Positions 1-11,920 of a DNA stretch of 64,000 nt are shown here, piece by piece (positions within the stretch are counted from its first letter, which is position 1; each line of letters begins with the position of its first letter). Origin of the DNA: Siderastrea radians (Eukaryota > Cnidaria > Anthozoa > Scleractinia > Rhizangiidae); NCBI GenBank assembly GCA_964017195.1, contig OZ024894.1, positions 35,060,614-35,124,613 of the forward strand. Direction: 5' to 3'. The notes beneath the pieces are model-generated. The model was not told the origin of the DNA. It was given only the letters and a program-made list of their open reading frames with translations, and did not search any database. The translations under genes were made by a program, and so were the position numbers.

Positions 1-200
1 AGTAATCTTTCACGAAAAAAAAGGGCGTTTTCTTGTCAATTATCACGGATATCGGAAAACTATTCATCTGTTTCACGTATCACGACAGGCATGACGTTCA
101 CAGTTCACGGTTTTTAAATTTTTACAATCACAAGTCACGGCAAATAAAAACAGCCGATCACGTTTCACGGGAATACCCTTTTACCCCCCTCTTTTACATC
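1..200. repeat. TCACG-rich degenerate repeat, probable transposon end
   Basis: The first 180 bases contain about ten copies of TCACG spaced irregularly (for example TCACGTATCACGACAGG and GATCACGTTTCACGGG), followed by a C-run. Dense direct short motifs next to the start of the duplicated segment look like a subterminal array of a DNA transposon whose other end lies outside the window. No coding capacity is seen. The transposon reading is inference. Confidence 0.4.
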
Positions 201-2450
201 CTTCTCTTGTATTAATTCGTCACAACAAACAGTCTTGTTGGAGTTTCTACGTAGATTGCAAAATTCGTCTTTCATGAAAGAAAAAATAGTCGATTTTTAA
301 AGCGGAATGTGGAACTTCATCTGTTTGATACCTCGGTGTTTGATTCACTCATAAAGACGTTGTTGTAGCCAGTGTCCCCAGCACCTCTCAACATGATAAC
401 AACACACAAGCGACCGTAAAACGTTGGCTTTAAAAAAAAGGGTGACACTTTCAGTCAGCGAAGAATAACGCAATTAGGCGGTCATTTAAAGAATGTGGTA
501 GATATTAAGTCACTAGAAGCGAGCTACTTCCGTCTTCGCGGTCTTCTATCGCAGATCACAGGCAGCCCAAACTTATGTTTCGGGATAGCGAGGAGTTACT
601 TTAATATCATTCATACAAGCGATGTGTGAGTCGAAACGTGACCTTTCAACGAAGGCGGTATTGGACTACATGGCGGCCGTTGAGAATTTAAACCTATGCA
701 GGGTAAAATATTGTAGATTCCGTACGCTAAATAAAACACAATTTTAACGTTTATTCAATAAAATGAGTAACTTCACTCTTCTTGTATTCTTTTGTGGTTT
801 GGGGTTTCTCGTCATTTTGAGCCTCTTTTGTCACCTCTGTTTTTCCCTTAAGTTTTATAATGAAGTGTTTTACCTTCTTCTCTTCTATTAATTCATCACA
901 ACAAACAGTCATTTTACTGTTTAAATAGGAGAGATGAAACATGACACTTTTTCCGGTTTTTCATCCTCCGTGTTTGTTTGTATTTTCAGTTGTATTTTTT
1001 TTTTTGGTAATTGTTTGGAATTTTCCACTTTCTTATTTCGAATTGTAACGAATTTAGAGTTATACGCGGTACGTTATCCCTATCACTTAAGCTTATGTTA
1101 TTATAGTATCGCGTATCGCACTTATGTTACATATTTTTCAAATTTTAAATCGTAACGTTTTCAGTTTTTTCGCCAGTTTTTTAACGTTGCAATATTACCT
1201 TCTTAAAATATAAATTTCAAATCGTAACGTTTTATTTTTTACGCCAGTTTTTAAACGTTGTAATATAAGCTGTTTTTGTTGTTATTTTAGTATCAAATTT
1301 TATACCCTTAGTTTAAATTGTAACGTTTTTGCCCTTAGAGTCGTTCTCTGTAAGACCCTGAAGAAGAAAGGCTGTGCCTTTTGAAATATTGGTAATTTAT
1401 ATACATTTTCCCTACCGTTGAATCAGCATTGCTTTTTTATCGTACTTGGTTCTTTATTTTTTGCTGGTTAGATCCTTTACTACAGGATCCGGTACTTTTA
1501 TTTTGTTACGGTGGTCCATGCAAAGTTTATTGTTCCCGATTTTACTGTAAGATTTGTTCTGTACTTGTCAAACTCGCCCTTCAACAAATCTACCTCGTGG
1601 AACTGAGGAGTGGAATTCCCCAGTGGCGCAAAATATGGTGCTCAGTTTCCGGCTTTCCGTAGGTTTTGACCCTCTTTTTTGTACGACGCCAGGAATAGCG
1701 GTCGTTTTCTGCTGCGTTTTGAAACTTCGGTTTGTTTTTAAGGCGACTTCACTTCGAGAGATCGACGTATTGACGACTTGAATCACACAGAAAGGAAGTA
1801 ATCCATGATGTTGAAATCGATGGCTGGGATGAAATCAATTTTGAGAGAGTATTTCGAGGTGGTCCTTGAAAAATCTCTGTTCGCCAAATTTAAATGATAT
1901 GTGTGCCTTCCAACCTTGTTTTTCCCTTTAGCTAGTACTTACAGCTGTAGCACAAAACTATCGCCTAAAACAATTTCCAGAAGCTAGAAGGAGCTCAGTG
2001 TAAAAACACAGAAAAGACGCAACAGATGATTTAATGTCGATCGAATTTCAGGTCCATACAAACTTTCACATTACGCTTTAGTTACCTGTGGAATGAATGA
2101 TAAATGATTTTTTTCTTTAATTTTCAGATTAATTTCTCGTTTTCTCGACACGTGTCCTTGGGCTGCCTGTGCACCACCAGCAGGTTATTACTTCACCTAG
2201 CCTGCGTGGGAGGCGCTGAAAGGAGAGGGAAATGGGGTAAGGATATGCTTTAACTCAATAGGGAGTACTTGTCATGAGATCTGGCGGAGTGTCGTGGGTT
2301 CGATTCCAGCTCGAGGTGTCTGTTTCGCTTTTGCTGTTCCTTTTCTATTGGCCGACATATCACCTGCTAACCTCTCTAATTTAATTACGTAATCGGGTTT
2401 TTCAAGCTTCTCTAAACAGGAAGTTTACACCGGCATTACAGCAAAGTTGA
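200..2450 (+). repeat. Duplicated upstream segment A, copy 1
   Basis: This noncoding stretch leads into the first receptor and matches 12955-16100 block by block: the GATACCTCGG region at 330, the ACAAGCGACCGTAAAA region at 405, the CGCAGATCACAGG region at 553, the CTTTTGTCACCTCTGT region near 825, the GATCGACGTATTGACGA region near 1760 and the stretch up to the receptor ATG. About 940-1580 has no counterpart in copy 2 and contains several TCGTAACGTTT motifs (1140-1330). It presumably carries the receptor's 5' UTR and promoter, but no certain TATA box or start site was identified. Confidence 0.7.
2255..2335 (+). other. tRNA-like remnant with B-box
   Basis: The sequence has GGGTTCGATTCC, a good Pol III B-box, about 40 bases after GAGTACTTGTCATGAG. 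A diverged paralogous copy sits at 15850-15920 in segment A copy 2. The arms do not fold into a full tRNA cloverleaf by eye, so this is more likely a tRNA-derived SINE remnant than a functional tRNA gene. Confidence 0.25.
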
Positions 2451-2482
2451 TGTATAGCTTAAGACGTGAGCAGCACGGAAAC

Positions 2483-3517
2483 ATGAACAACTCTAGCACT
2501 GCTGCCTTTGAAGATGTATTTACATGTTCGCACGCTGTTTCTACGGTGCTTACTTCAGTTATTTCCTTCGTTAGCATTGTAGCGTTCGTAGGCAACAGCC
2601 TTGTGACGATAACGTTCCTGATGAACGCCAGCCTAAGGACAAGCACAAACTTCTTTATAATCAACATGGCAATTTCTGATCTTCTGTCTTCTTTGACCAA
2701 TTGGCCACTCTATGCAACTGAAGGGTCCCCTTTGAAGAATAATGTGATAGAAGGCTCAATGGCTACCTTTGTATGCAAATTTGGGCATTATTCCAGAGCC
2801 ATTTCGCAAGCGGTTTCTGTCCAGAACTTATTGTTGATCGTTATAGACAGATACATTGCAATTGTACTTCCCTTGAAGTCTATTTTGGTTACAAGACGAT
2901 TTAGAGCTGCTCTTCTGTCATTCACTTGGACTTTCTCACTATTAATCGCCTTCCCTTATGCGTGGACTAGTAAAATCATTAAAGAAGGTCATCAAACGCA
3001 TTGTAGGACTTTCGCGTCATGGAGCAAGATGGAACAATCTGTCTTCTATAGCGTGGGATTTTTTATATTTTACTGTGTACCACTTTTTTCAATAATTGTA
3101 CTCTACTCTCGAATCATGAAGAGTTTAAGACAAACCACACCAGGAGGAGAGGAACAAGAAAACGTAAGAACGCGAAAACTATATCAGAACCGGATTGTGA
3201 TGAAGGTTTTCATCTGGATTGTCAGCGCTTTTTTCATCTGCTGGACTCCACTCTGCGTGTACATTGTACTTAGAAAAATCGTTCCCACCTCTCACTTCGC
3301 CAAAGATCCATGCATGGTATTTGTTGGATTGTTTTTCTACGTTTTTCCGACCCTTAGCACAGTAATTAATCCCATAATTCTTTTCGCTTCTAGCACAAGG
3401 TTCTCTGGGGCTCTGCAAGAAACTGTTGGTTGTTTTATTAGCTGCAAGCGTTGTCGGTATTTCAAAGCTAAACGTGTTTCACCACAAAACGATGTTGTAA
3501 GGATGCAAGTAACATGA
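2483..3517 (+). CDS. Class A (rhodopsin-like) GPCR, intact, one exon
   Basis: A 344-residue seven-transmembrane receptor for the cell surface. Visible landmarks: N-glycosylation site NNSS at residues 2-5, TM1 GN with Asn38, TM2 NMAISDLL with Asp66, the TM3 disulphide Cys98, DRY at 122-124, the loop-2 Cys174, TM5 Pro200, TM6 CWTP at 253-256 and TM7 NPIIL at 296-300, where family members usually have NPxxY. The tail has Cys317, 321 and 324, possible palmitoylation sites. An upstream in-frame ATG exists at 2450, but ATG 2483 is preferred because the paralogue at 8028 begins at the equivalent MNNS. Length is typical of small class A receptors. It lies between segments A and B of the array and is the parent type of the broken copies at 8-10 kb. 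The ligand is unknown; the overall look resembles peptide or amine receptors of the large cnidarian expansions. Confidence 0.93.
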   Translation: MNNSSTAAFEDVFTCSHAVSTVLTSVISFVSIVAFVGNSLVTITFLMNASLRTSTNFFIINMAISDLLSSLTNWPLYATEGSPLKNNVIEGSMATFVCKFGHYSRAISQAVSVQNLLLIVIDRYIAIVLPLKSILVTRRFRAALLSFTWTFSLLIAFPYAWTSKIIKEGHQTHCRTFASWSKMEQSVFYSVGFFIFYCVPLFSIIVLYSRIMKSLRQTTPGGEEQENVRTRKLYQNRIVMKVFIWIVSAFFICWTPLCVYIVLRKIVPTSHFAKDPCMVFVGLFFYVFPTLSTVINPIILFASSTRFSGALQETVGCFISCKRCRYFKAKRVSPQNDVVRMQVT

Positions 3518-3629
3518 TATTTAATTAAGGTTAAAGGGAATTATGCTCAGTGAGACTTTTGTCATGAGATTGATTGACAATCATTTACCACCTAAGGCTA
3601 TTTTTTTTTTTTTTACATCTTAGATATCT

Positions 3630-5335
3630 TATTTTAGGAAGAAGAAAGTTTTATCATGCTGGTTGAGATAGCAAGGTCTAATAAGTTGATATGCACTGGA
3701 TATCTAAAAGTGTTCTAGAATCATGGCGTTTGAAAAACCTCACGACATTTTGGTAGATTTAACATGAAGTAAAACAAAAACTATAAATAGACCAAAGTTA
3801 GTACCAGCTCATACGTCAGCAACCTATGTCAATGCAAACACGATATGCATGCACTTGCAACTGAAAGAAAATTTAAAACAGATTCCGTGACGGCCGGATA
3901 TATTATCACCGGCAGTGATCACCCTACAGTCCATAATTTCATCGATTATAGCTTCCGGTCTTAAATGAATCTGACAAGGAAACACATGTAAGTGACCCCT
4001 TAATTCATAATTTGGGATGGTGCAATAGACATAATGGGTTGCTGTTAAAATAAAAACTAATGGACGAGCTGTGGGTTGTCATTGTAAGTAAACAGAATAT
4101 TGAGCATGATCCAGTTTGTCTCCATGCAGGTGTTTTTCTTTTGTTGTTTACTCGAGAGTCCTTCCTTTAGGCTTGTCATGAAAGTGAAATGCAATGTGCG
4201 GGTAATGGTTTATTTCTTTGTAGACCTTCTTTTACGCAAGATTGTAAAAAGATATGGTTTCTCCAGTAAAAGGGGTCCATTTGCAAAAACAGAAACGCGT
4301 ATAATATACTTAAGCAAGTTAAAATTCAGCTTCATCGAAACACAAACCAGATCCCTGGCCATTTTTTCCCAGTAATTTCGGTATCATCGCATTGACCAAA
4401 TTAATATAGATTATACACCATTTCCAAGCTGAACAAAAGAATGCCATATCAACAAAAAAAGATTTATTGGTCGACTTTCATTCAACTGGTCAAGGTGACA
4501 TGGCCCAACCGCCATTGTCTTTGAGTGGCATTGGCTGTTTATTGATTTTACTCCTTGTTTGCCTGCAGGCTACTCAGCGAAGTGAAAGAATTGTCAGTTA
4601 AATGCAGTGAAAAAATCATCACTTTCTCATCAACTCCCTAGCCCTCGTATATCTGCCGGGAATAAAACGTACGATTTTACAAAACATACAAAGAACATAT
4701 ACGCGTTGGCATTGCCAAATTCAGTTCGAGTACTTCGCCTTCAACTAGCTTCACCTTTATTTCATTACGCAATTGATGCTAACCGTGTTGTCACCAGTAA
4801 ATAGCGAGTACTAATCGAGGCAGGTGGTATGACTCAGTATCAGTTGCAGTTAATTACTTATGCTAACCTGTCCCCAAGATATACAGATTATTGACCAGCC
4901 GATATCTTTTTAAGCTAAGATGACGCACAATGGGCCATGATTTTTCTTTGGGTGACAAACTCGATATACTGCCTTTTTGGTGAATAGGCTAACAAAGCAT
5001 GGACCACTTAATAGACTCAATTGCTCCAACTCTTCGCGATTGCGTGCAGGCTTTTGGGTGCAGTAAAACATTTGTCTGTATCATTTAATGAGTGGATCAT
5101 GTTCCAAATAGTAATCATCCGAAGTTTTGTAATTTTGTGGCAGTCATGGGGCCATTTTCTGAAACCGAACTCCAAAAGCAAAATGCAACTTCGGGTTCTA
5201 GAGACGGAAATCGATTGGGGTGGTGGGATTGGTGAATCCGATTTCCTGCGATTTGGTGTATGGCATTTGCAAAGTGAAGTCCAACTCGGTTTAATTAAGC
5301 AGTTGTCGGTAAAATTAGATATCTCATTTGCGGCA
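3630..5335 (+). repeat. Downstream segment B, copy 1
   Basis: Noncoding block of about 1.7 kb after receptor 1. It starts at the GTTTTATCATG / AAAAGTGTTCTAGAAT region and is repeated immediately downstream (5336-7250) and again at 10113-11920 and 16139-18760. Marker stretches shared by copies are TTTTCTTTTGTTGT near 4135, GTTATAGAATTGTCAGTTAAAT-type sequence near 4590, and the ATTTTCTGAAACCGAACTC region near 5155. Short ORFs inside are not conserved between copies, so no gene is called. Confidence 0.75.
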
Positions 5336-7250
5336 AGTAGAACGTTTTATCATGTTGGAAAAGATGGGAGGGTCGATTAAGCTGACATACACTATTAATA
5401 TATAAAAGTGTTCTAGAATGAAACATGAGTAAACCCTGGAGACATTGCATTGTGATATAGATTTTATATGAAGAAAAACGGAAACTGTAAATAGAGCAAA
5501 GTACCTGCCCTTACGTCACCAGCCTGAGCCCTAGGTCAAAGCAAGCACGATATGCATGCAAATGAAAAAAAAAAGGTTGCTTCAGTGATGCATATTTCAT
5601 AGACCGCAGTGCATCATGCTCGTTAAATTTATGGCTGTTTTTCTCTAGCTATTTGTCCTAAAGCAAGAGCATATGTATATTTTTTTTATGATTTGGTTTT
5701 CTCTTGGAGTGCCTTCACCGAGAAAAGTGATCAATACATTTATTTATATCAAAGATGATGCCTTGCAGTCTATGAAACATGGATCATGCATCATACATCA
5801 CTGAAGCAACCTTAATTGAAATAGATGTATATTATCACTTTGATCTGCAGCACTCATTCTTTACAGTCCATATTTTCATCAATAATTTCTTCGTCCTTTT
5901 TAATGAATCTATATTACAATTTGGCAATTAGATAGATATATGACCTTTCAATTTATAACTTCGGATAGTGCAGTAGAGTAGCGGGTTAATGTAAAAATAA
6001 CTAATGGAAGAGCTGTGTGTGTTCATTATAAGTAAGCAGAATATTGGGATCTACTTTGTTTCCATGCAGATGGTTTTCTTTTGTTGTCTACTCGAGAGTC
6101 CTCGCTTTTAGGCTTCTCTTGTGGATAATAGACTTTTTTCTAAGCCCCCTTGTACGTGAGAGTGAGCGGAAGGTTTTGGCGTAAAAGAGCTCCATTTGCG
6201 AAACAGGGCTGCGTTTAAGCAATTTAAAATTCAGCTTCATTAAAACACGAACCAGCCATTTATTTCCGTGCAATTGCCAACCTTGTTTTCAGGGTCTCTC
6301 CTCTTCCGTGTGAACGAAGTTGTGCAATCGCATTGCAAAAATAACAATATAGAATATACAACAGTCTGAATTCCAAGCTGAAAAGGCATGCTATAAACAA
6401 AGTTTTTTGTTGCTCGACCGTCATTAGAATCAAGCCTGACAACCTTCCTTTTTTTAATAAAGACCCAACCGTCATTGCTTTTGTGTGGTTTATTGATATT
6501 TCTCCTCGTTTCCCTGGCGGCTATACTACTCAGTGAAGTTATAGAATTGTCAGTTAAATGTACTAAGAAAATCATCACTTTCTCAACAACTCCCTAGCCC
6601 ATGTATATCCGCCGGCTATAAAGGTATCATTTCGCAAAACAGAAATGTATAAGAAAGTCCGGTTCAAGTACTTCATCTTCATATAGCGTCACCTCTATTT
6701 CATGAAGATTACATAATAAATGCTATGTTGCGACCAGCAAGTAGAAAGTACTAATCGCCAGTGACTATCATTTTGAGTTAATTATTATATGCCAACCCAT
6801 CGGCAAGATATAAAGATTATTGACCAGTCTTTGAGTGACAAACCCGACATCCTTCCGTTTGATCAATAGGCGATTTGTGATTATGCTTTTAGTAAACCCA
6901 ACCGCTACGACTCTTCATGACTGCTTTCAGGTTTTTTTGAGGAGCGCAAGAAATTTTATCAGTAAAACTGAATGAACAGATCATGCTCCGAGATAGTCTT
7001 TATCCGACGTTTGCAAAAAGCAAAAGCGCTTCGGATTTTAGAGAAGAATCAATCAAGGAATCGCTGTCCAAGATATTAAGATAAAAACCCAAGCAGACTA
7101 TTGCTTTTTTTAGGAGGGTGGTGGGGTGGGTGGAGCCGATATCCTGCTTGTTTGGTCGGGAATTGGCAATTTGAAGTATGGCATTTTAAAGCTCTAACTT
7201 GGTACATATAAGCAGTTGCCAGTAAAGTTCAATAAGTATATATCATGACC
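5336..7250 (+). repeat. Downstream segment B, copy 2 (tandem to copy 1)
   Basis: Direct tandem copy of the preceding block with a period of about 1.7 kb plus an insertion at 5575-5811. Homology resumes after the insertion and runs through the TTTTCTTTTGTTGTCTACTC region at 6070 and AAGGAATCGCTGTCC at 7050. The stretch at 7055-7075 and the one at 7120-7145 are the empty-site equivalents of two insertions in copy 5. No coding region is supported. Confidence 0.72.
5575..5811. mobile_element. MITE with GGTTGCTTCAGTGATG terminal inverted repeats
   Basis: The element starts GGTTGCTTCAGTGATGCAT and ends with the inverse, CATCACTGAAGCAACC. Subterminal parts (CATAGACCGCAGTGCATCA versus its inverse near 5765) also pair. 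It is present in segment B copy 2 but not in copies 1 or 4. About 237 bp, noncoding. No clean target-site duplication is visible, so the superfamily is not assigned. Confidence 0.7.
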
Positions 7251-7589
7251 CTTTTAATACTCCTCAACTTGAAAGTTGAAAAGTGCGCTTGACGATCTTT
7301 GACCTGATTAGAAACCCCCTCACTTTATAACTTTATCTCCCTCTCCTAGCTTCTGCTGTTAATTGTTGCTAGTTTTTCCCCTTTGTGTGTAGTTTTTTCT
7401 TTTTTTTTTCTTTTTCCTTTTTTCAACTTTTTATTTGCTACGTGTATGTGCTTGTGCTTCAGTTTATCTGTAAATGTGACTTTTGTAAATATATATACAA
7501 TCATATGTACAGTAATTATACTAACTAATAGGATAATTGTAAGTTTTTGATGAAGCCGGATTGAAATGAACTGTTGCAAACAAAAAAAT

Positions 7590-7634
7590 ACTCCTCAACT
7601 CTCTGGTATACTATACTACTACTGGTGTTGCTGC

Positions 7635-7675
<41 letters not shown>

Positions 7676-7770
7676 CCTGCTGCCACTGCTACTACTAATA
7701 CCCATTGCTAATTACCCATTGCTCATCCTGGAGCATATCCCCCAAAGATTTCTTTCAAACGTCCTCAACT
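7590..7770. repeat. CTG trinucleotide microsatellite with array-specific flanks
   Basis: About 15 CTG/TTG units (7630-7690). The flanks (TCTGGTATACTA before, CCCATTGCTCATCCTGGAGC after, then GATTTCTTTCAAACG) recur at 12.65 and 19.2 kb around ACT/TAC repeats, so the microsatellite was carried along by the segmental duplication and then changed its unit. A short ORF rich in Leu crosses it but has no support as a gene. Confidence 0.8.
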
Positions 7771-8027
7771 AGACTCTCAAATATATATCTAATTTTAAGC
7801 GCTCTAGTCATTTACATAAGTGAAATTTAGCCTTTAAAAATGCATTGCGTCACCGCCTACGCCATGCTGATTCGATTCCTTTCTTTAGTAAGCTTCTGTT
7901 GGCAAATTTGATTGGCAGGTAATAAGCACTTTACACGCCACATTTACATACAGATCGATAAAGCTAAGAAACCATTTCCTGCAAAGTTAGAACATCTAAA
8001 AGAGATACCCAAGGCCAACAAGAAAAC

Positions 8028-9060
8028 ATGAACAACTCCACTATTGACAGTTTGGAGGATCTACCATCGTGCTCGCCCGCTGTTTCTATTGCACTCACAT
8101 CAGGTATTTCCTTCGTCAGCATTGCAGCGTTCGTCGACAACAGTCTCGTAACAATAATTTTCCTGATGAACGCCAACCTAAGGACAAGCACAAACAACTT
8201 CACAGTCAGCATGGCAATTTCTGATCTTCTGTCTTCTTTGACCAACTGGCCACTCTCTGCAACAGAAGGGTTCCTTTTGAAGAAACAAATGATAGAAGGC
8301 TCGATGGCTACCTTTGTATGCAAATTTGGTCATTATTCCAGAGCCATTTCCCAAGCTGTTTCTGTTCAGAGTTCTGATTGTTGATCGTTGTGGGCAGATA
8401 CATTGCAATTGTACTTCCCTTGCAATCTATTTTGGTTACAAGACGATTTAGAGCTGCTCTACTATCATTCACTTGGATTTTCCCACTACTTATTGGCTTC
8501 CCTTACGTATGTGCCAGTAAAACCATTGAAGAAGGTCATCAGACAAACTGTAGGACTTTTGTTTCATGGACCAAGGTGGAACAATCTATATTCTATGCTG
8601 TGGGGTTTTTTATATTTTACTGTGTACCACTCTTTTCAATAATACTCTACTCTCGGATCATGAAGAGTTTAAGGCAAACAACACCAAGAGATGAGGAACA
8701 AGAAAACATAAGAATACGAAAACTACATCAGAACCGGATTGTGATGAAGGTTTTCACATGGATTGTCAGCGCCTTTTTCATCTGCTGGACTCCGCTTTGC
8801 GTGTACATCGTACTCAGGAAAATAATTCCGACCTCCTACTTCGCCAAAGATCCGTGCATGATATTTTTTTGGGGTTATTTTTCTACGTTTTTCCAACTCT
8901 TAGCACAGTAGTTAATCCTATAATTCTTTTCATTTCTAGCTCAAGATTTTCTCAGGCATTGAAGGAAACGTTTAGCTGTTTTACGTGTAAGCATAACAAG
9001 CGTTGCAAATGTGAACGTGTTTCACCACAACACGATGATGTGGGGATGCAGATTATGTAG
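8028..9060 (+). pseudogene. Class A GPCR pseudogene, two frameshifts
   Basis: Close paralogue of receptor 1 over its whole length, starting MNNSTIDSLED. Compared with receptor 1 there are two extra bases near 8368-8376 (after the TM3 AVSVQ motif) and two more near 8865-8880 in a T-run within TM7, so three reading frames are needed to follow the protein. Other lesions: GN in TM1 has become DN, and DRY has become GRY (GTGGGCAGATAC near 8390). One codon is missing in TM5 (SIILYS versus SIIVLYS). CWTP in TM6 and NPIIL in TM7 survive. The leader just before the ATG matches receptor 1 (AAACATGAACAACTC). Loss of the DRY Asp and of TM1 Gly as well as the frameshifts argues for true decay and not sequencing error. 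Confidence 0.9.
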
Positions 9061-9660
9061 GAAAACAGAACAAAACCTTGTTTTACTTATGTAGTTAACA
9101 ATGGGAAATATGAGCAAATATGCCATTTACACGTTTGATGATGGACCAAAATGTACTTCGTGCCTTCCGGTTCCGCATCAATATCGTGAGTGTGCAATCC
9201 TATCTTAAATACACTTATGGTCACGTCGTAAGATATATATTTCAAGTTGTTTGCCACACAGGATTTATATATTTCCCTAGTTCATCACGTAAAGTTAGCC
9301 ACCAGTATGCACAGGAGGAGACTGATTTTCGCTATAAAACAGTGGAGTTAAATTAAGTCCAGTTGAGCTAAGTCCTTATTGTGTGCTAACGCGAAACCAA
9401 GGCGAGCCTTTACGAGCAACATCACACTGAAGTCAATCTTTGGCCACGATTTCCCCCAATTTCCTAGAGTAAAACCCAAAGGAGAGTTTTGCCTCGATAA
9501 GCTTCAATATAACTGTCCTAAGACTGACTAACGGTCATTAATCTGGTCATACATGAAGTCTCTTGAAACTATGTCTTCAAAATAGATCGTTTGTACGGTC
9601 GAAACGTTTCAGTGAATCTTCAGTAAAACTTATCAGTGTATATCCTCAATGTAGTCATTT
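9060..9660. other. Spacer between two receptor pseudogenes
   Basis: No gene recognised. A GGTCGAAACGTTT motif near 9596 resembles the GAAACG motif of Penelope-type tails, but nothing else supports an element here. Confidence 0.4.
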
Positions 9661-9664
9661 TTAT

Positions 9665-10112
9665 AGCAACAAAATAGAAAAATCTGTCTTCTTTACTGTG
9701 TGATTTTTGATATTTTACTGTGTGCTACTTTTTTCAATAATTGTACTCTACTCTCGAATCGTGAAAAGTTTAAGACAAACAACACTAGGAGGACAGGAAC
9801 AAGAAAACGTAAGAAAACGAAAACTACATCAGAACCGGATTGTGATGAAGGTTTTCATATGGATTGTCAGCGCATTTTTCGTCTGCTGGACTCCACTCTG
9901 CGTGTCATTGTACTTCGAAAAATCGTTCCGACCTCACACTTCGTCAAAGATCCATGCATGATATTTGTTGGATTGTGTTTCTACGTTTTCCAACTCTTAG
10001 CACAGTAATTAATCCCATAGTTCTTTTCGCTTCTACAACAAGATTCTCTGGGGCTCTGCAAGAAACAGTTGGTTGTTTTATTAGATGCAAGCGTTGTCGG
10101 TATTTCAAAGGG
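9665..10112 (+). pseudogene. Class A GPCR 3' fragment (loop 2 to C-tail)
   Basis: Starts inside extracellular loop 2 (KIEKSVFF, compare KMEQSVFY of receptor 1) and runs to the cysteine-rich tail motif CKRCRYFK. There is an in-frame TGA where receptor 1 has Gly in TM5, and single-base deletions near 9907 (after CTPLCV) and near 9986 (in FYVF). TM6 is FFVCWTPLC; TM7 is NPIVL. The first half of the gene is absent. The homology stops at TTTCAAAG and continues directly into the 3' part of segment B, so the fragment is fused to downstream sequence by a deletion. It is closer to receptor 1 than to the pseudogene at 8028 in the tail region (CKRCRYFK is shared). Confidence 0.85.
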
Positions 10113-10440
10113 GTTGACCAGCCTTTATCCTAAGGTGAAGGTGGTGCACTATGGGTAATCTTTTTGGTCAACACGCAAATAAAACATCCACTTAATAGAC
10201 TCAACCGCTCCAAGTCTTGGCGATTGTTTGCAGGGTTTTGGTTTTTTGTCAGTATCATTTATCATTTTGTTCCAAAATTGTGCGGCATAAAAAGGTGCCA
10301 TTTTCTGAAAACGAACTAGAAGTAAATGCAACTTTGGATTCCAGAGAGGCGGGAATCAATTGGGTTGGTGGGATGGGTGAAGCCAATATCCTGCAATTTG
10401 GCTACATGGCATTTGAAAAGTCCAACTCAGTGCATTGACA
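10113..10440 (+). repeat. Segment B, 3' end only (copy 3)
   Basis: Matches the last 330 bases of copy 1 (4900-5300): CCACTTAATAGACTCAA, CCATTTTCTGAAA and GGTGGGATGGGTGAAG. It begins directly after the receptor fragment without the first 1.3 kb of the segment. Confidence 0.7.
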
Positions 10441-11920
10441 TGGCTGCTGACCAAAGTCAGTAACTGCTCATATGTCAGAAACCTATGTCAAAGCAAGCAC
10501 GTTATGCATGCAACTGATGAAAGAAAAATTAAAACCGGATTCCGTGAACGTCAGATATATATTATCACCGGCAACGCTCACTCTTTACGGTCCATAATTT
10601 AATCGATGATTACTTCTCGTCTCTAATGAAGATGGAAAAGAAACACACGTGAATGAACCCTTAATTAAGGTGGTGCAATAGGCATAACAGATTGATGTTA
10701 AAATAAAATCTTAATGGACCAGCTGCGCGTGTTCATTATAAGTAAACAGAATATTGGGTTCCAGTTTGTCTCGTGGCAGGTGTTTTTCTTTTGTTGTTCA
10801 CTCGAGAATCCTTGTTGTACGTAAGACTGTAAAAGGATATGGTTTCTCTAGTAAAAGAGCTCCATTTGAAAAACAGGATTGTGTCAAAGCAAGTTAAAAT
10901 TCAGCTTCATCAAAACACTAACCAGATCGCTGACCATTTGTTGCCATTAATTTTTCTCATTATCGCATTAGATTATAGACCAATTCCAAGCTGAGAAAAA
11001 GCTTGCTATATTGGCAAAGTTTTTTATTGAACGACTTTCATTAAAATCAAGCCTGGCAGCTTGCCTTCAAAGGCCCAACCGTCATTGTGTTTGTGTGGCT
11101 TTCGCTGTTTACTGAATTTACTCCTCAGTTGTTTCCCTGCAGGCTTCTCGCCGGTGAGGTTATAGAATTGTCAGTTAAATATACTAAGAAAATCGTCATT
11201 TTCGCCCCTCAACGCCCAAGCCCTTGTATATCCGCCGGCAATGAAACGTACGATTTTGCAAAACAGAAGTACAAACGCAATGGCATTGGCAAATTCAGGT
11301 ACAAGTACTTCATCTTCAACTAGCTTCACCTTTACTTCATGACGATTACACAACTAATGCTACCCATGTTGCCACCAGCAAATAGCAAGTACTAATACAT
11401 GCGGGTGGTACTTAAAAGAAAATAACATTCTCAGTATCAGTTGCGGTTAATTACTTATGCCAACCTATCCCCAAGTTATACAGATTATTGACCAACCGAT
11501 TTCCACTTTGGGCCATGATTTTTCCTTGGGTGACAGACTCGATATCCTAGCTTTTTGGTCAATATACTAATAAATCATCCACCACTCCAACTCTTCGCAA
11601 TTGTGTGCAGGCTTTTGGGTGCAGTAAAACATTTGTCAGTATCATTTACTGAGGACATCATTTTCCAAATAGTTATCATTCGAAATTTTGTAATTTTGTG
11701 ACAGAAAAAGGAGCCATTTTCTGAAACCGAACTCTAAATGCAAATGCAACTTCGGATTCCTAGAGAGGCGGAAATCAATTGGGGTAGTGGGATGGTTGAG
11801 GCCGATATCCTGCGATTCACTGCATGGCATTTGAAAGCTTGGTCCAACTGGGTCCATTTAAGGAGTTGTCGGTAAAATTCAATGAGTAGACCATGATCAT
11901 TTTTATCTCGTCGTTGCGAT
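10441..11920 (+). repeat. Segment B, copy 4
   Basis: Homologous to copy 1 from about base 3790 onward (GTCAGAAACCTATGTCAAAG, ATATATTATCACCGGCA, TTTTCTTTTGTTGTTCACTC, TCAGTATCAGTTGCGGTTAA). It is uninterrupted and can serve as the reference for the insertions in copies 2 and 5. No coding sequence. Confidence 0.75.

Noticed and set aside
2255..2335. Functional tRNA gene
   Set aside because: B-box present but no cloverleaf; duplicated copy has also drifted.
2425..2700. Minus-strand ORFs opposite receptors (also at 7964, 39932)
   Set aside because: Antisense shadows of the GPCR coding sequence.
5021..5380. 119-codon ORF in segment B
   Set aside because: Broken in copies at 10.2 and 11.6 kb; part of a noncoding repeat.
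7566..7772. Leucine-rich ORF over the CTG repeat
   Set aside because: Translation of a microsatellite; not conserved in the sister modules.
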